From: Nonomuraea rubra
GTDB taxonomy: Bacteria; Actinomycetota; Actinomycetes; Streptosporangiales; Streptosporangiaceae
Length of the DNA: 64,000 nucleotides
NCBI RefSeq assembly: GCF_014207985.1
Contig: NZ_JACHMI010000001.1
Span: 3,827,001-3,891,000 of the forward strand
Direction of reading: 5' to 3'
In this document: positions 46,884 to 55,441 of the stretch, piece by piece
Layout: every line of letters starts with the position of its first letter
How positions within the stretch are numbered: position 1 is the stretch's first letter
Notes under the pieces: generated by a model
Seen by the model: the letters and a program-made list of their open reading frames with translations, nothing else
Database searches by the model: none
What the model was told of the DNA's origin: nothing
Translations under genes and position numbers: made by a program

Positions 46884-48857
46884 CTAGACAAGTCGGCCGT
46901 TGATCCGGACGAGGTCGCCGGGCCCGGAGGCGCCGGTGCGCACCCCGTTGAGGCGCACGCCGGCCTCCACTGCGCAGTCGAGGTAGGCGTTGAGCCCTCT
47001 GATCACGAGGTCGCCGACCTGCCCGCCGGCCAGGCGCAGCACCGCGCCGCCGCCCTGCGCGGCGACCACCTCGACGGTCCCGTACGGGGTTCGCAGCCCG
47101 ATCGGCCCCTCGTTGCCCGACTGGACGAGCACGACGAGGTAGTGCACATCCCGGGTCGGATGGCTGCGCAGGTACGCGTCGGCGTCGCCGTACAGGACGA
47201 GGCTCTCGCCTGCGGCGGGCGGGGGAGCGGACGGCGTGATCAGCTCGCAGGGGGCCATCCGCTCGTCCAGCGCGGGCACCGGGCCGTCCACCAGCACCCG
47301 CCCGCCCGCCCGCGCGTACGCGGCCAGCAGCTCCTGCACGCGCCGGTGCATGAACGGCCCGCCGGGCACCGTGACCGACCGGTAGGCGGCCAGCTCCCGA
47401 GCCGTCACGCTCTCCAGCTCGACCAGCCCGTAGTCCAGCCCTCCGGCCCGCATGCGCTCGTGGAAGGCCCGCAGCGCCCGCCCGCACCCGGGCCCCTCGG
47501 AGCCCTTGGACAGGGCGGCGATCCCGGCGTACGGGAGGTACAGGCCGAACGCGTCCCGGCGGACCGGCTCGCACTCCAGGAACTCCGCACCGTGCACGGC
47601 GAAGAAGCCCGCCAGCGCCCGCACCACCGGCGCCTTCCCCGTCGCCCTGCCGCCCGCGTCGATGGGCGGGCAGTCCGGGTACGGCCCCGCGTGGGCGGCG
47701 TCCAGCTCCGGCGGCCAGCCCGACGTGGCCACCCCGGTGTAGACGTTGAACCCGGTGGCGCCCGCCGCCAGCGCCAGCAGCGACTGGTGGAAGCTGGTCG
47801 CCCCGTCGATGTAGGCGGGGTCGTAGAGCTCGGAGAAGCTCCAGTTCTCCTCCAGGTTCGGCCCGGGCGCGCGCTTGGCGGCGATGACGTAGCGGGCGTG
47901 CGCGTCGCGGTCGGCCGACACGACGCCCATCCAGTTGGTGAACCCGTAGGAGATCTCGCCCCACAGCTCCGGCCTGACCCTGGCCAGCCAGTCGTCCAGC
48001 TCGGGCACGGTCGGCGGGTTGAGGTTGACCAGGACCGGCAGGCCGGAGCCGGCGGCCTGCGTCCAGACGCGGTACACCTCGGCCAGGTACTCCGCGTGGC
48101 AGCGCCCCCAGTCGGCCTTGGCGAGCGGGCCGGAGGCGGGAGCCGGGGGCTCGATGTCCGCCCAGCCGCCGTGGCGGGTGCCGTGCGCCGCGTTGTACGC
48201 CTGCGGCGTCCCGTACCAGGCCCGCAGGCGGTCGCGGTAGAACGCCACCCCCGAGGGGCTGTAGTCGTAGGCCGTCAGCGGCAGCGCGCCGCTGGTGTAG
48301 ACGCCCTCGTTGGCGATCTGCAGCGCGATCACCGCCTCGGCCCCGTCCAGCACCTCCTTGCCCACGGCCGACAGCCACTCGGTGGCCCTGGCCAGGAACG
48401 CGGGAGCCAGCGGCGCCGGCAGCGGCCTGCCCTCGGGGGCGGCGGCGTCCGCCCAGCGCGAGGGTGCGCCTGACGCGTCCAGCAGCGCCTCGAACGCGGG
48501 ATCCGCGTCGGGGCACACCCAGTCGGGCAGCCCGCCGTAGTTGACCTCGGCGTGGATGAACGGGCCCGGCTTGGCGATCACCCGCAGGCCCAGCTCGTGG
48601 CAGAGCGCCAGGAAGCCGATGACGTCCCTGGCCGGATGGGTCAGGCCGGTGAAGTCGGGCGCCGTGCCCGCCTCCGGCTGGTGGTGCCGCCAGGGCAGGT
48701 AGCAGGTGATCACCTCGATCCCGAGCCCGTCCCGTACGGCACGCAGGCGGTCCGCCCACACGGCCGGATCGTCGCGGTAGTACGGATAGTCGGCGGTGAC
48801 GAGCACCCGCGGCACGCCGTCGACGACGGCGACCCCGTCGCGGACCTCGATGACCAC
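46884..48857 (-). CDS. GH35-like beta-galactosidase
   Basis: A 657-residue cytosolic glycoside hydrolase. The N-terminal TIM barrel resembles family 35: ITCYLPWRHHQPEAGTAPDF, LGLRVIAKPGPFIHAEVNYG and GGLPDWV, followed by the acid/base Glu in ALQIANEGVYT. The middle and C-terminal parts are beta-rich accessory domains. It should remove terminal beta-galactosyl or related residues from imported oligosaccharides. GTG at 48857 has GGAGAAG upstream. It is the last gene of an operon with binding protein and two permeases, which supports an intracellular role on the imported sugar. Family 42 is a less likely alternative. Confidence 0.85.
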   Translation of the reverse strand: MVIEVRDGVAVVDGVPRVLVTADYPYYRDDPAVWADRLRAVRDGLGIEVITCYLPWRHHQPEAGTAPDFTGLTHPARDVIGFLALCHELGLRVIAKPGPFIHAEVNYGGLPDWVCPDADPAFEALLDASGAPSRWADAAAPEGRPLPAPLAPAFLARATEWLSAVGKEVLDGAEAVIALQIANEGVYTSGALPLTAYDYSPSGVAFYRDRLRAWYGTPQAYNAAHGTRHGGWADIEPPAPASGPLAKADWGRCHAEYLAEVYRVWTQAAGSGLPVLVNLNPPTVPELDDWLARVRPELWGEISYGFTNWMGVVSADRDAHARYVIAAKRAPGPNLEENWSFSELYDPAYIDGATSFHQSLLALAAGATGFNVYTGVATSGWPPELDAAHAGPYPDCPPIDAGGRATGKAPVVRALAGFFAVHGAEFLECEPVRRDAFGLYLPYAGIAALSKGSEGPGCGRALRAFHERMRAGGLDYGLVELESVTARELAAYRSVTVPGGPFMHRRVQELLAAYARAGGRVLVDGPVPALDERMAPCELITPSAPPPAAGESLVLYGDADAYLRSHPTRDVHYLVVLVQSGNEGPIGLRTPYGTVEVVAAQGGGAVLRLAGGQVGDLVIRGLNAYLDCAVEAGVRLNGVRTGASGPGDLVRINGRLV

Positions 48858-48868
48858 AGTCGCTTCTC

Positions 48869-49702
48869 CTAACCTTTGAGACCGGTGAAGGCGATGCCCT
48901 GGAGGATGCGGCGCTGGAAGACCAGCAGCACCGCGATCACGGGCAGGACGGCGAGCGTGGCGCCCGCCATGATGTAGTACGCGCGCCCGCCGTCAGGGCT
49001 GGCGACGAGCTGCTGCAGGGCCAGCGGCAGCGTGTAGAGCTCGGGGTCGTTGGTGACCAGCAGCGGCCACACCAGGTCGTTCCAGTGGAACAGGAAGCTG
49101 GTGATGGTCACGACCGCCAGCACGGGCTTCGACAGCGGCAGCACGATCCGCCAGAAGATCTGCATCCGGCCGGCGCCGTCGATCAGCGCGGCCTCCTCCA
49201 GCTCGCCGGGCAGCGACAGGAAGAACTGCCGCAGCAGGAAGATGTCGAGCACGGAGGCGATGTTCGGCACGATCAGCCCCCACCCGGAGTCGAACATGCC
49301 CAGCGACTGGGTGACGTGGATGCGCGGCACCAGCAGCGTGATCGCGGGCACCATCATGCCGGCCAGCATGATCATGAACAGCTTGTCGCGGCCGGGGAAC
49401 GGGATCCGCGCGAACGCGTACGCGGCCAGCGCGTCGATGAGCAGCTTGGCCGGCACCAGGATCGCGCACACCCAGACGCTGTTGACGAAGGCGTTCCCGA
49501 GCCCGCCGACGTCGAGCACGTAGGCGTAGTTGTCGAGCGTGGCCGCCCACTCGCCGGTCTTCTTGTCCAGCGGCAGCAGGCTGGGCGTCTTGGTGTAGAT
49601 GTCCGGCCCGTGCTTGAACGAGGTGGCCACCATCCACAGGAACGGCACCACCGACACGGCGGCCAGCAGCACCAGCGCGACGTAGATCGAGGCTCTTCTC
49701 AC
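48869..49702 (-). CDS. ABC sugar transporter permease (MalG type)
   Basis: A 277-residue inner-membrane permease with six transmembrane helices. The EAA loop that docks the ATPase is ELEEAALIDGAGRMQIFWRI. The C-terminus is ILQGIAFTGLKG, normal for the MalG/UgpE group. GTG at 49702 overlaps the stop of the partner permease (GTGA). It forms the channel with the MalF-type subunit upstream. Confidence 0.93.
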   Translation of the reverse strand: MRRASIYVALVLLAAVSVVPFLWMVATSFKHGPDIYTKTPSLLPLDKKTGEWAATLDNYAYVLDVGGLGNAFVNSVWVCAILVPAKLLIDALAAYAFARIPFPGRDKLFMIMLAGMMVPAITLLVPRIHVTQSLGMFDSGWGLIVPNIASVLDIFLLRQFFLSLPGELEEAALIDGAGRMQIFWRIVLPLSKPVLAVVTITSFLFHWNDLVWPLLVTNDPELYTLPLALQQLVASPDGGRAYYIMAGATLAVLPVIAVLLVFQRRILQGIAFTGLKG

Positions 49703-50658
49703 GCGGCCTCCTGCTTGACGAACCGGAACTGCAGCGCCGTGACGATCATGATGAAGACCAGCAGGATGAACGACATCGCGCAGGCCGCGCCCATCGCGTC
49801 GTAGCGGAAGGCGAACAGGTACAGGTGCAGCACGTACGTCAGCCCCGACTGCTCGGGCCCGCCGGTGACGCTGCGGCCGTTCCCCGAGAAGATCACGTAC
49901 ACCAGGCCGAACACCTGCAGCGCCGCGATGACGCCCGTCACGAGCAGGTAGAACGTGGTCGGCCGCAACATCGGGAACGTCACCCGCCAGAACCGCTGCC
50001 ACGGCCCGGCCCCGTCGATGATCGCCGCCTCCTGGATCGAGCCGGGGATGCCCTTGAGCCCCGCCAGGTAGATGATCATCGAGATGCCGCACTGCCAGGC
50101 CGCGATGAAGGCCAGCGCCGGGATGACCAGCTCGGGGGTGTTGAGCCAGTTCTGCCCGGGGATGCCGACCAGGCCGAGCAGCGTGTTGATCAGGCCGTAC
50201 TGCGGGTCGTAGAGCCAGCGCCAGATCGCGCCCACCGCCGCCTCCGCCGTGACGACCGGCAGGAACAGCAGCAGCCTGAACAGGTTCGCGCCGCGCCTGA
50301 TCGCGTTCAGCAGCAGCGCCTGCGCCAGCGCGGCGACCAGGGTCAGCGGCACGGCGATGAGCGTGTACTGCAGGGTGACGCTCACCGACTTCCAGAAGTG
50401 CGGGTACTTGACGTCGTCGAACAGCAGGTCGGCGTAGTTGGCCAGGCCGACCCAGCTCGCCTCGGTACGCAGGTTCCAGTCGGTGAAGCTGTAGTAGAGC
50501 GCGGACAGGGCCGGGTACAGCAGGAAGATCAGGAAGTAGGCGAGCGCGGGGGCGATCAGCAGCCAGCCGATCAGGTGGTCGCGGCGCCGGGCGCCCGGGC
50601 GGCGTCTGGCGCGCCTCCCGGGTCCCGTCGTCACCCGTTCGAGTACGGGAGCGGCCAC
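49699..50658 (-). CDS. ABC sugar transporter permease (MalF type)
   Basis: A 319-residue permease. After a basic N-terminus (RRARRRPGARRRD) come six transmembrane helices starting LIGWLLIAPALAYFLIFLLY. The EAA loop is SIQEAAIIDGAGPWQRFWRV. GTG at 50658 is one base past the binding-protein stop, and its own stop overlaps the next permease, so all three subunits are translationally coupled. No ATPase gene is in the operon; in many actinomycetes a shared MsiK-type ATPase serves such importers. Confidence 0.93.
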   Translation of the reverse strand: MAAPVLERVTTGPGRRARRRPGARRRDHLIGWLLIAPALAYFLIFLLYPALSALYYSFTDWNLRTEASWVGLANYADLLFDDVKYPHFWKSVSVTLQYTLIAVPLTLVAALAQALLLNAIRRGANLFRLLLFLPVVTAEAAVGAIWRWLYDPQYGLINTLLGLVGIPGQNWLNTPELVIPALAFIAAWQCGISMIIYLAGLKGIPGSIQEAAIIDGAGPWQRFWRVTFPMLRPTTFYLLVTGVIAALQVFGLVYVIFSGNGRSVTGGPEQSGLTYVLHLYLFAFRYDAMGAACAMSFILLVFIMIVTALQFRFVKQEAA

Positions 50659-50659
50659 G

Positions 50660-51871
50660 TCAGCCGTTCCAGCCGAGCAGGGAGCGGGTCTTGCTCGCCG
50701 CGTCGGTCAGCGCCTGCTGCGCCGTGGCCTTGCCGGTCAGCGCCGACTCGATGGCCGGGGCGATGATCTCGTCGTTGACCTGGATCCACTGCGGCACCGC
50801 CGGGCGCGCGTGCGCGACCTTGAGCTGCTCCAGGAAGGCCGCCTGCTCGGGCCCGCCCGCCGGCACCTGCGCCTTCAGGTGCACGGGGAACCCGCCGAAC
50901 GCGTCCGCGACCGCGCCGTTGTTCTGCGCGTTGGCCAGGAACGCCAGCCACTTCCAGGCCAGGTCCGGGTTCTTGCTGGTGGAGAAGACCACGGAGTCCT
51001 CGCCGCCGATGTTGCCCGCCGGCTCGCTCTTGTACGGCAGCGGCGCCACGCCGAAGTCCAGGTCGGGGAACTGCTCCTTGATCGTCGGCACGTCCCACGG
51101 GCCGGAGATCGTCATGGCCGCCAGGCCGTTCTCGAACGGCTTGTCCGAGTCGGTGATCTTGCGCGGCGACGACTTCTGCAGGTCCACCCAGAGCTGCAGC
51201 GCCTCCACGGCCGGCGGCTGGTCGAACAGCACCTTCTTGCCGGCGTCGTCCACCATCTCGCCGCCCGCGCCGTGCACGATCCCGGGGAACATCCAGGCGC
51301 CGTAGCCGTCGCCCTTGGGCACGTTCATGCCCGCCACGTTCGCGTCGGCGGCGTGCACCTGGGCGGCGACCTGCTTCAGCTCGTCCCAGGTCTTCGGCGG
51401 GGTGGGCACCAGCTTCCTGTTGTAGAAGAGGGCGACCGTGGTCTGGTCCTGGGGCAGGCCGTAGAGCTTGCCGTTGGCTCGGTTGGTGTCGAGCGCGCCC
51501 TTGTAGTAGTCGGCCTCGGTGATGAGCCCGGCGGGCACCTCCTTGATCGTGCCGTCGAGGGCGTACTTGGAGACCAGCGGCTGGTCGAGTATGCCCGCGT
51601 CGGGGGCGCTCTTGCTGGCCACGGCGCTGCCCAGCTTGGTGTTGTAGTCGTCCTTGGGGATCTTGACGAGCTTGACCGTGACACCGGGGTTGGCCTTCTC
51701 GAAGTCCTTGCGTACCTGCTCCATGACCTGGCCCGCCTGCGGGGTCCGGTCCTGGTACATCCAGAACGTCAGCTCCTTGCCGTCGCTCTGGCCGCCGCCG
51801 CCACTGCCGCAGGCGGCCAGCCCGCACACGAGAGCCGCCACGACGGCGCCTCGCACAAGTCCTCGGCTCAT
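50660..51871 (-). CDS. ABC sugar transporter substrate-binding lipoprotein
   Basis: A 403-residue family 1 extracellular solute-binding protein. The signal peptide ends in the lipobox GLAACGSGGGG. The mature protein has the usual fold, beginning ELTFWMYQDRTPQAGQVMEQ, with FENGLAAMTISGPWDVPTIK and GGEDSVVFSTSKNPDLAWKW in the second lobe. ATG at 51871 is chosen over ATG at 51877 because GAGGAG then stands six bases away. It is the first gene of the importer-galactosidase operon and is divergent from a ROK regulator. The sugar is unknown; the GH35-like gene suggests a beta-galactoside or similar oligosaccharide. Confidence 0.93.
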   Translation of the reverse strand: MSRGLVRGAVVAALVCGLAACGSGGGGQSDGKELTFWMYQDRTPQAGQVMEQVRKDFEKANPGVTVKLVKIPKDDYNTKLGSAVASKSAPDAGILDQPLVSKYALDGTIKEVPAGLITEADYYKGALDTNRANGKLYGLPQDQTTVALFYNRKLVPTPPKTWDELKQVAAQVHAADANVAGMNVPKGDGYGAWMFPGIVHGAGGEMVDDAGKKVLFDQPPAVEALQLWVDLQKSSPRKITDSDKPFENGLAAMTISGPWDVPTIKEQFPDLDFGVAPLPYKSEPAGNIGGEDSVVFSTSKNPDLAWKWLAFLANAQNNGAVADAFGGFPVHLKAQVPAGGPEQAAFLEQLKVAHARPAVPQWIQVNDEIIAPAIESALTGKATAQQALTDAASKTRSLLGWNG

Positions 51872-51900
51872 TGCCATCTCCTCATCGGGGGGATGGCCAG

Positions 51901-51939
51901 ACCATAATCTAAGCTCCGAAGAAAGTCAGGAAACGCTTT
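51901..51939 (-). promoter_or_regulatory. Promoter and candidate operator of the sugar importer operon
   Basis: On the minus strand a -35 CTGACT and a -10 TATGGT are 17 bp apart. Directly upstream of the -35 lies AAAGCGTTT (51931-51939), a near-palindrome of the type bound by sugar repressors. It is in the divergent region facing the ROK gene. Confidence 0.45.
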
Positions 51940-52015
51940 GGTAACACCGGCTACGCGTGTACTTCGGGCCGTGAACTAACATGGCGGCGGACTTCTGATA
52001 GGGACGGGGACGAGA

Positions 52016-53206
52016 ATGGGCACGTCAGGGCGCAAGACCGTACGGGACCTTCGCCGGGGGAACCGGGCGATGCTGCTGCGCGCGCTCTACTTCGGCGGCC
52101 CCGCCAGCCGCAACGAGCTGTCCGCCGAGACCGGCCTCAGCGCCGCCACGGTCAGCACGATGACCGGCGACCTGCTGGCCGACAACGTCATCGTCGAGGC
52201 CGGGCAGGTCGACTCCGACGGCGGCAGGCCCCGCGTGCTGCTCAAGGTCAACCCCGCCTACGGCTACGCCGTCGGCGTGGACGTGGGGGAGACCCAGGTC
52301 AAGGTCGAGCTGTTCGACCTGGAGATGAACGTGCGGGCCAGGGCGCACTACGCGGTCCGCTCGGCCAAGCACGACCCCGAGCTGGTCGCCCGCCACATCC
52401 TGACCGGCGTGGACGCGGTCATCGCCGAGGGCGAGGTGCCGCCGGGGCAGGTGCTCGGCGTGGGCGTCGGCGTGCCCGGCATCGTCGAGCCGGGCCCCGA
52501 CGGGCTGGTGCGGGCCAAGACGTTCGGCTGGGAGGCGGTGCCGCTCGGCGCGCTGCTGCGGGCCGGCACCGCGCTGCCGCTGGTCCTGGACAACGGGGCC
52601 AAGACCATGGGGCAGGCCGAGCTCTGGTTCGGGTCGGGCAGGGGAACCCGCGACGCGATCATCATGCTCGTGGGCTCCGGCGTCGGCGGCACGATCGTGA
52701 CCGGCGGGCGCATCTACCGCGGGGCGGGCATGGCCGCGGGCGAGGTCGGGCACCTGAAGGTGGTCGCGGGCGGGCGGGCGTGCCGGTGCGGGGCGCGCGG
52801 CTGCCTGGAGGCGTACCTGGGGGCCGAGGCCATGCTGGAGCGCGCCGGCGTCGAGGCGGACTCCGCCGATGAGGAGGCGGCGCTGGCGAGGCTGCTGGAG
52901 GAGGGCTCGCCGGTGATCGGGGAGACCGTGGAGCTGCTGGGGGCGGGGCTGTCGTCGCTGGTGCACCTGTTCAACCCCGAGCGCATCGTGATCGGGGGCT
53001 GGGCGGGGCTGATGCTGGGCGGGCGGCTGCTGGACGGGATCCGGGCGGCCACCGCGGCGAACACGCAGGCCCAGCCGTTCCAGCCGGAGTCGGTGGTGCT
53101 CGGGCGGCTCGGGCCCGACGCGGTGGCGCTGGGCGCGGCCACGCTGGTCATCGAGCCGTTCTTCGGGGACGCCGCGTATCCGTCGTCCGTCTCCACTATT
53201 GCGTAG
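52016..53206 (+). CDS. ROK family transcriptional regulator
   Basis: A 396-residue sugar-responsive repressor. The N-terminal winged helix includes ASRNELSAETGLSAATVSTM. The ROK sugar-kinase-like domain follows from about residue 80 with GYAVGVDVGETQVKVELFDL, LVGSGVGGTIVTGGRI, GEVGHLKVVAGG and the zinc motif CRCGARGCLEAY. The Asp of the kinase active site appears in LVLDNGAKTMGQ, where typical kinases have DNDA, so it is a sensor rather than a kinase. It is divergent from the sugar importer operon and most likely represses it. Confidence 0.93.
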   Translation: MGTSGRKTVRDLRRGNRAMLLRALYFGGPASRNELSAETGLSAATVSTMTGDLLADNVIVEAGQVDSDGGRPRVLLKVNPAYGYAVGVDVGETQVKVELFDLEMNVRARAHYAVRSAKHDPELVARHILTGVDAVIAEGEVPPGQVLGVGVGVPGIVEPGPDGLVRAKTFGWEAVPLGALLRAGTALPLVLDNGAKTMGQAELWFGSGRGTRDAIIMLVGSGVGGTIVTGGRIYRGAGMAAGEVGHLKVVAGGRACRCGARGCLEAYLGAEAMLERAGVEADSADEEAALARLLEEGSPVIGETVELLGAGLSSLVHLFNPERIVIGGWAGLMLGGRLLDGIRAATAANTQAQPFQPESVVLGRLGPDAVALGAATLVIEPFFGDAAYPSSVSTIA

Positions 53207-53259
53207 AAGTTAAATCAAGCATTGACATAAGTCCGGGCCGCAGGCACGCTCTGCTCGAT

Positions 53260-53269
53260 AGAGCGCTCT
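53260..53269. promoter_or_regulatory. AGAGCGCTCT palindrome before the beta-helix gene
   Basis: A perfect 10-bp palindrome lies about 16 bp downstream of a region with a TTGACA-like box (53223-53228) and 33 bp before the start codon. Its GAGCGCTC core is the core of the CebR operator that controls cellulose genes in Streptomyces. Confidence 0.45.
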
Positions 53270-53302
53270 CTTCACCACCCCCCGTATGTGAGGAGTCCCG
53301 CA

Positions 53303-55441
53303 GTGCACCCCCGCAGAAGTCCTGCCCTGATCCTCGCCGCGCTGGCGGCCTTACTCCTGTCCTGCCTGGTCACGGCCCCGGCGCAGGCCCTGGCGTGCGG
53401 CACGGCCAACGCCGCGCTCAACCGCCCCGCCACCGCCTCCTCCACCGAGAACGCCGGCACCCCCGCCTCCGCCGCCGTGGACGGCAACGCGGGCACCCGG
53501 TGGTCCAGCACCTTCAGCGACCCCCAGTGGCTCCAGGTGGACCTGGGCTCGTCCCAGGAGATCTGCCAGGTGGTGCTCCAGTGGGAGACCGCCTACGCCA
53601 CGGCGTTCCGCGTCCAGGTCTCCGGCGACGCCTCCACCTGGACCGACCTCCACTCCACCACCACCGGCACGGGCGGCACCCAGACCATGGACGTCGCCGG
53701 CACCGGCCGCTACCTGCGCGTGCACGGCACGGCCAGGGCGACCGGCTGGGGCTACTCGCTGTGGGAGCTGACCGTCCGCACCACCACCACCACGACCCCG
53801 CCGGGCGGCGGCGACCTCGGCCCCAACGTGCACGTCTTCGACCCCTCGATGCCGTCGGCGAGCATCCAGTCCACGCTCGACTCGATCTTCACCCAGATGG
53901 AGTCCAACCAGTTCGGCCTGCAACGGCACGCCCTGCTGTTCAAGCCCGGCAGCTACAACGTCAACGCCAACATCGGCTTCTACACCTCGATCATGGGCCT
54001 CGGCCGCAACCCCGACGACGTCACCATCAACGGCCAGGTCAGGGTGGACGCCGGCTGGTTCGGCGGCAACGCCACGCAGAACTTCTGGCGCTCGGCCGAG
54101 AACCTGTCCATCACCCCGACCGGCGGCACCAACCAGTGGGCGGTCTCGCAGGCCGCGCCGTTCCGCCGCATGCACGTCAGGGGCAACCTCAACCTCGCCC
54201 CCACCGGGTACGGCTGGGCCAGCGGCGGCTACATCGCCGACAGCCGGATCGACGGGACCGTGCAACCGTACTCGCAGCAGCAGTGGTTCACCCGCGACAG
54301 CACCATCGGCGGCTGGCTCAACGGCGTGTGGAACATGGTGTTCTCCGGCGTCGCGGGCGCGCCCGCGCAGTCGTTCCCCGAGCCGCCGTACACGACGCTC
54401 GCCAACAGCCCCGTGACCAGGGAGAAGCCCTACCTGTACGTGGACTCGGCCGGCGCGTACCAGGTGTTCGTGCCGTCGCTGCGGCAGAACACGCGGGGCG
54501 CGAGCTGGCCCGGCACCGGCTCCTCGATCCCGCTCACGCAGTTCTACGTGGCCAGGCCGTCCGACACCGCCGCCACCATCAACGCCGCACTCGCCTCCGG
54601 CCTGAACCTGCTCTTCACCCCCGGCATCTACCACGTCGGCCAGACCATCAACGTCACCAGGCCGAACACGGTCGTGCTCGGCCTCGGCTACGCCACGATC
54701 ATCCCCGACAACGGCGTCGTGCCGATGCGCGTCGCCGACGTGGACGGCGTCAGGGTGGCCGGACTGCTCTTCGACGCGGGCAGCGTCAACTCGCCCATCC
54801 TCATGGAGGTCGGCCCGCCCGGCTCGTCGGCCTCGCACGCGACCAACCCCATCTCCATCCAGGACGTCTTCTTCCGCATCGGCGGCGCCCACGCCGGCAA
54901 GGCCACGACCAGCCTCGTCGTCAACAGCGACCACACGCTCATCGACCACATCTGGGCCTGGCGCGGCGACCACGGCGCCGGCATCGGGTGGACGGTCAAC
55001 ACCGCCGACACCGGCCTGATCGTCAACGGCGACGACGTCACCGCGTACGGGCTGTTCGTCGAGCACTACCAGAAGTACCAGGTCATCTGGAACGGGCAGC
55101 GCGGGCGCACCATCTTCTTCCAGAACGAGATGCCGTACGACCCGCCCAGCCAGAGTGCCTGGATGAACGGCTCCACCCGCGGCTACGCCGCCTACAAGGT
55201 CGCCGACTCGGTCACCTCGCACGAGGCGTGGGGAGTGGGGGCGTACTGCTACTTCAACGTCGACCCGAGCATCGTGGCCGAACGCGGCTTCGAGGCGCCC
55301 GTCAACCCGAACGTGCGCTTCCACTCCCTGCTCACCGTCTCGCTCGGCGGCAACGGCACGATCAACCACGTCATCAACAACACCGGAGCCCCGGCCCAGG
55401 GCACGGCCACCATCCCCGTGAAGATCGTCAACTTCCCCTGA
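53303..55441 (+). CDS. Secreted F5/8-type C (discoidin) plus beta-helix protein
   Basis: A 712-residue exported protein. The signal peptide ends at APAQALA (about residue 33). Residues 38-160 are an F5/8-type C/CBM32 domain (NAALNRPATASSTENAGTPA; WLQVDLGSSQEICQVVLQWE). After a Thr-rich linker, two consecutive right-handed beta-helix blocks follow, with SIMGLGRNPDDVTINGQV, NQWAVSQAAPFRRMHVRG and TVVLGLGYATIIPDNG. The plan is like GH55-type exo-glucanases and related polysaccharide enzymes, though database names for the family are often misleading. GTG at 53303 has GAGGAG seven bases upstream. The CebR-like palindrome in its promoter supports a role in polysaccharide use. Confidence 0.85.
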   Translation: MHPRRSPALILAALAALLLSCLVTAPAQALACGTANAALNRPATASSTENAGTPASAAVDGNAGTRWSSTFSDPQWLQVDLGSSQEICQVVLQWETAYATAFRVQVSGDASTWTDLHSTTTGTGGTQTMDVAGTGRYLRVHGTARATGWGYSLWELTVRTTTTTTPPGGGDLGPNVHVFDPSMPSASIQSTLDSIFTQMESNQFGLQRHALLFKPGSYNVNANIGFYTSIMGLGRNPDDVTINGQVRVDAGWFGGNATQNFWRSAENLSITPTGGTNQWAVSQAAPFRRMHVRGNLNLAPTGYGWASGGYIADSRIDGTVQPYSQQQWFTRDSTIGGWLNGVWNMVFSGVAGAPAQSFPEPPYTTLANSPVTREKPYLYVDSAGAYQVFVPSLRQNTRGASWPGTGSSIPLTQFYVARPSDTAATINAALASGLNLLFTPGIYHVGQTINVTRPNTVVLGLGYATIIPDNGVVPMRVADVDGVRVAGLLFDAGSVNSPILMEVGPPGSSASHATNPISIQDVFFRIGGAHAGKATTSLVVNSDHTLIDHIWAWRGDHGAGIGWTVNTADTGLIVNGDDVTAYGLFVEHYQKYQVIWNGQRGRTIFFQNEMPYDPPSQSAWMNGSTRGYAAYKVADSVTSHEAWGVGAYCYFNVDPSIVAERGFEAPVNPNVRFHSLLTVSLGGNGTINHVINNTGAPAQGTATIPVKIVNFP

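Noticed and set aside
50810..51907. Rightward frame opposite the sugar-binding lipoprotein
   Set aside because: Val/Leu/Arg/Gly low-complexity antisense frame; the minus strand has a lipobox and a complete binding-protein fold.
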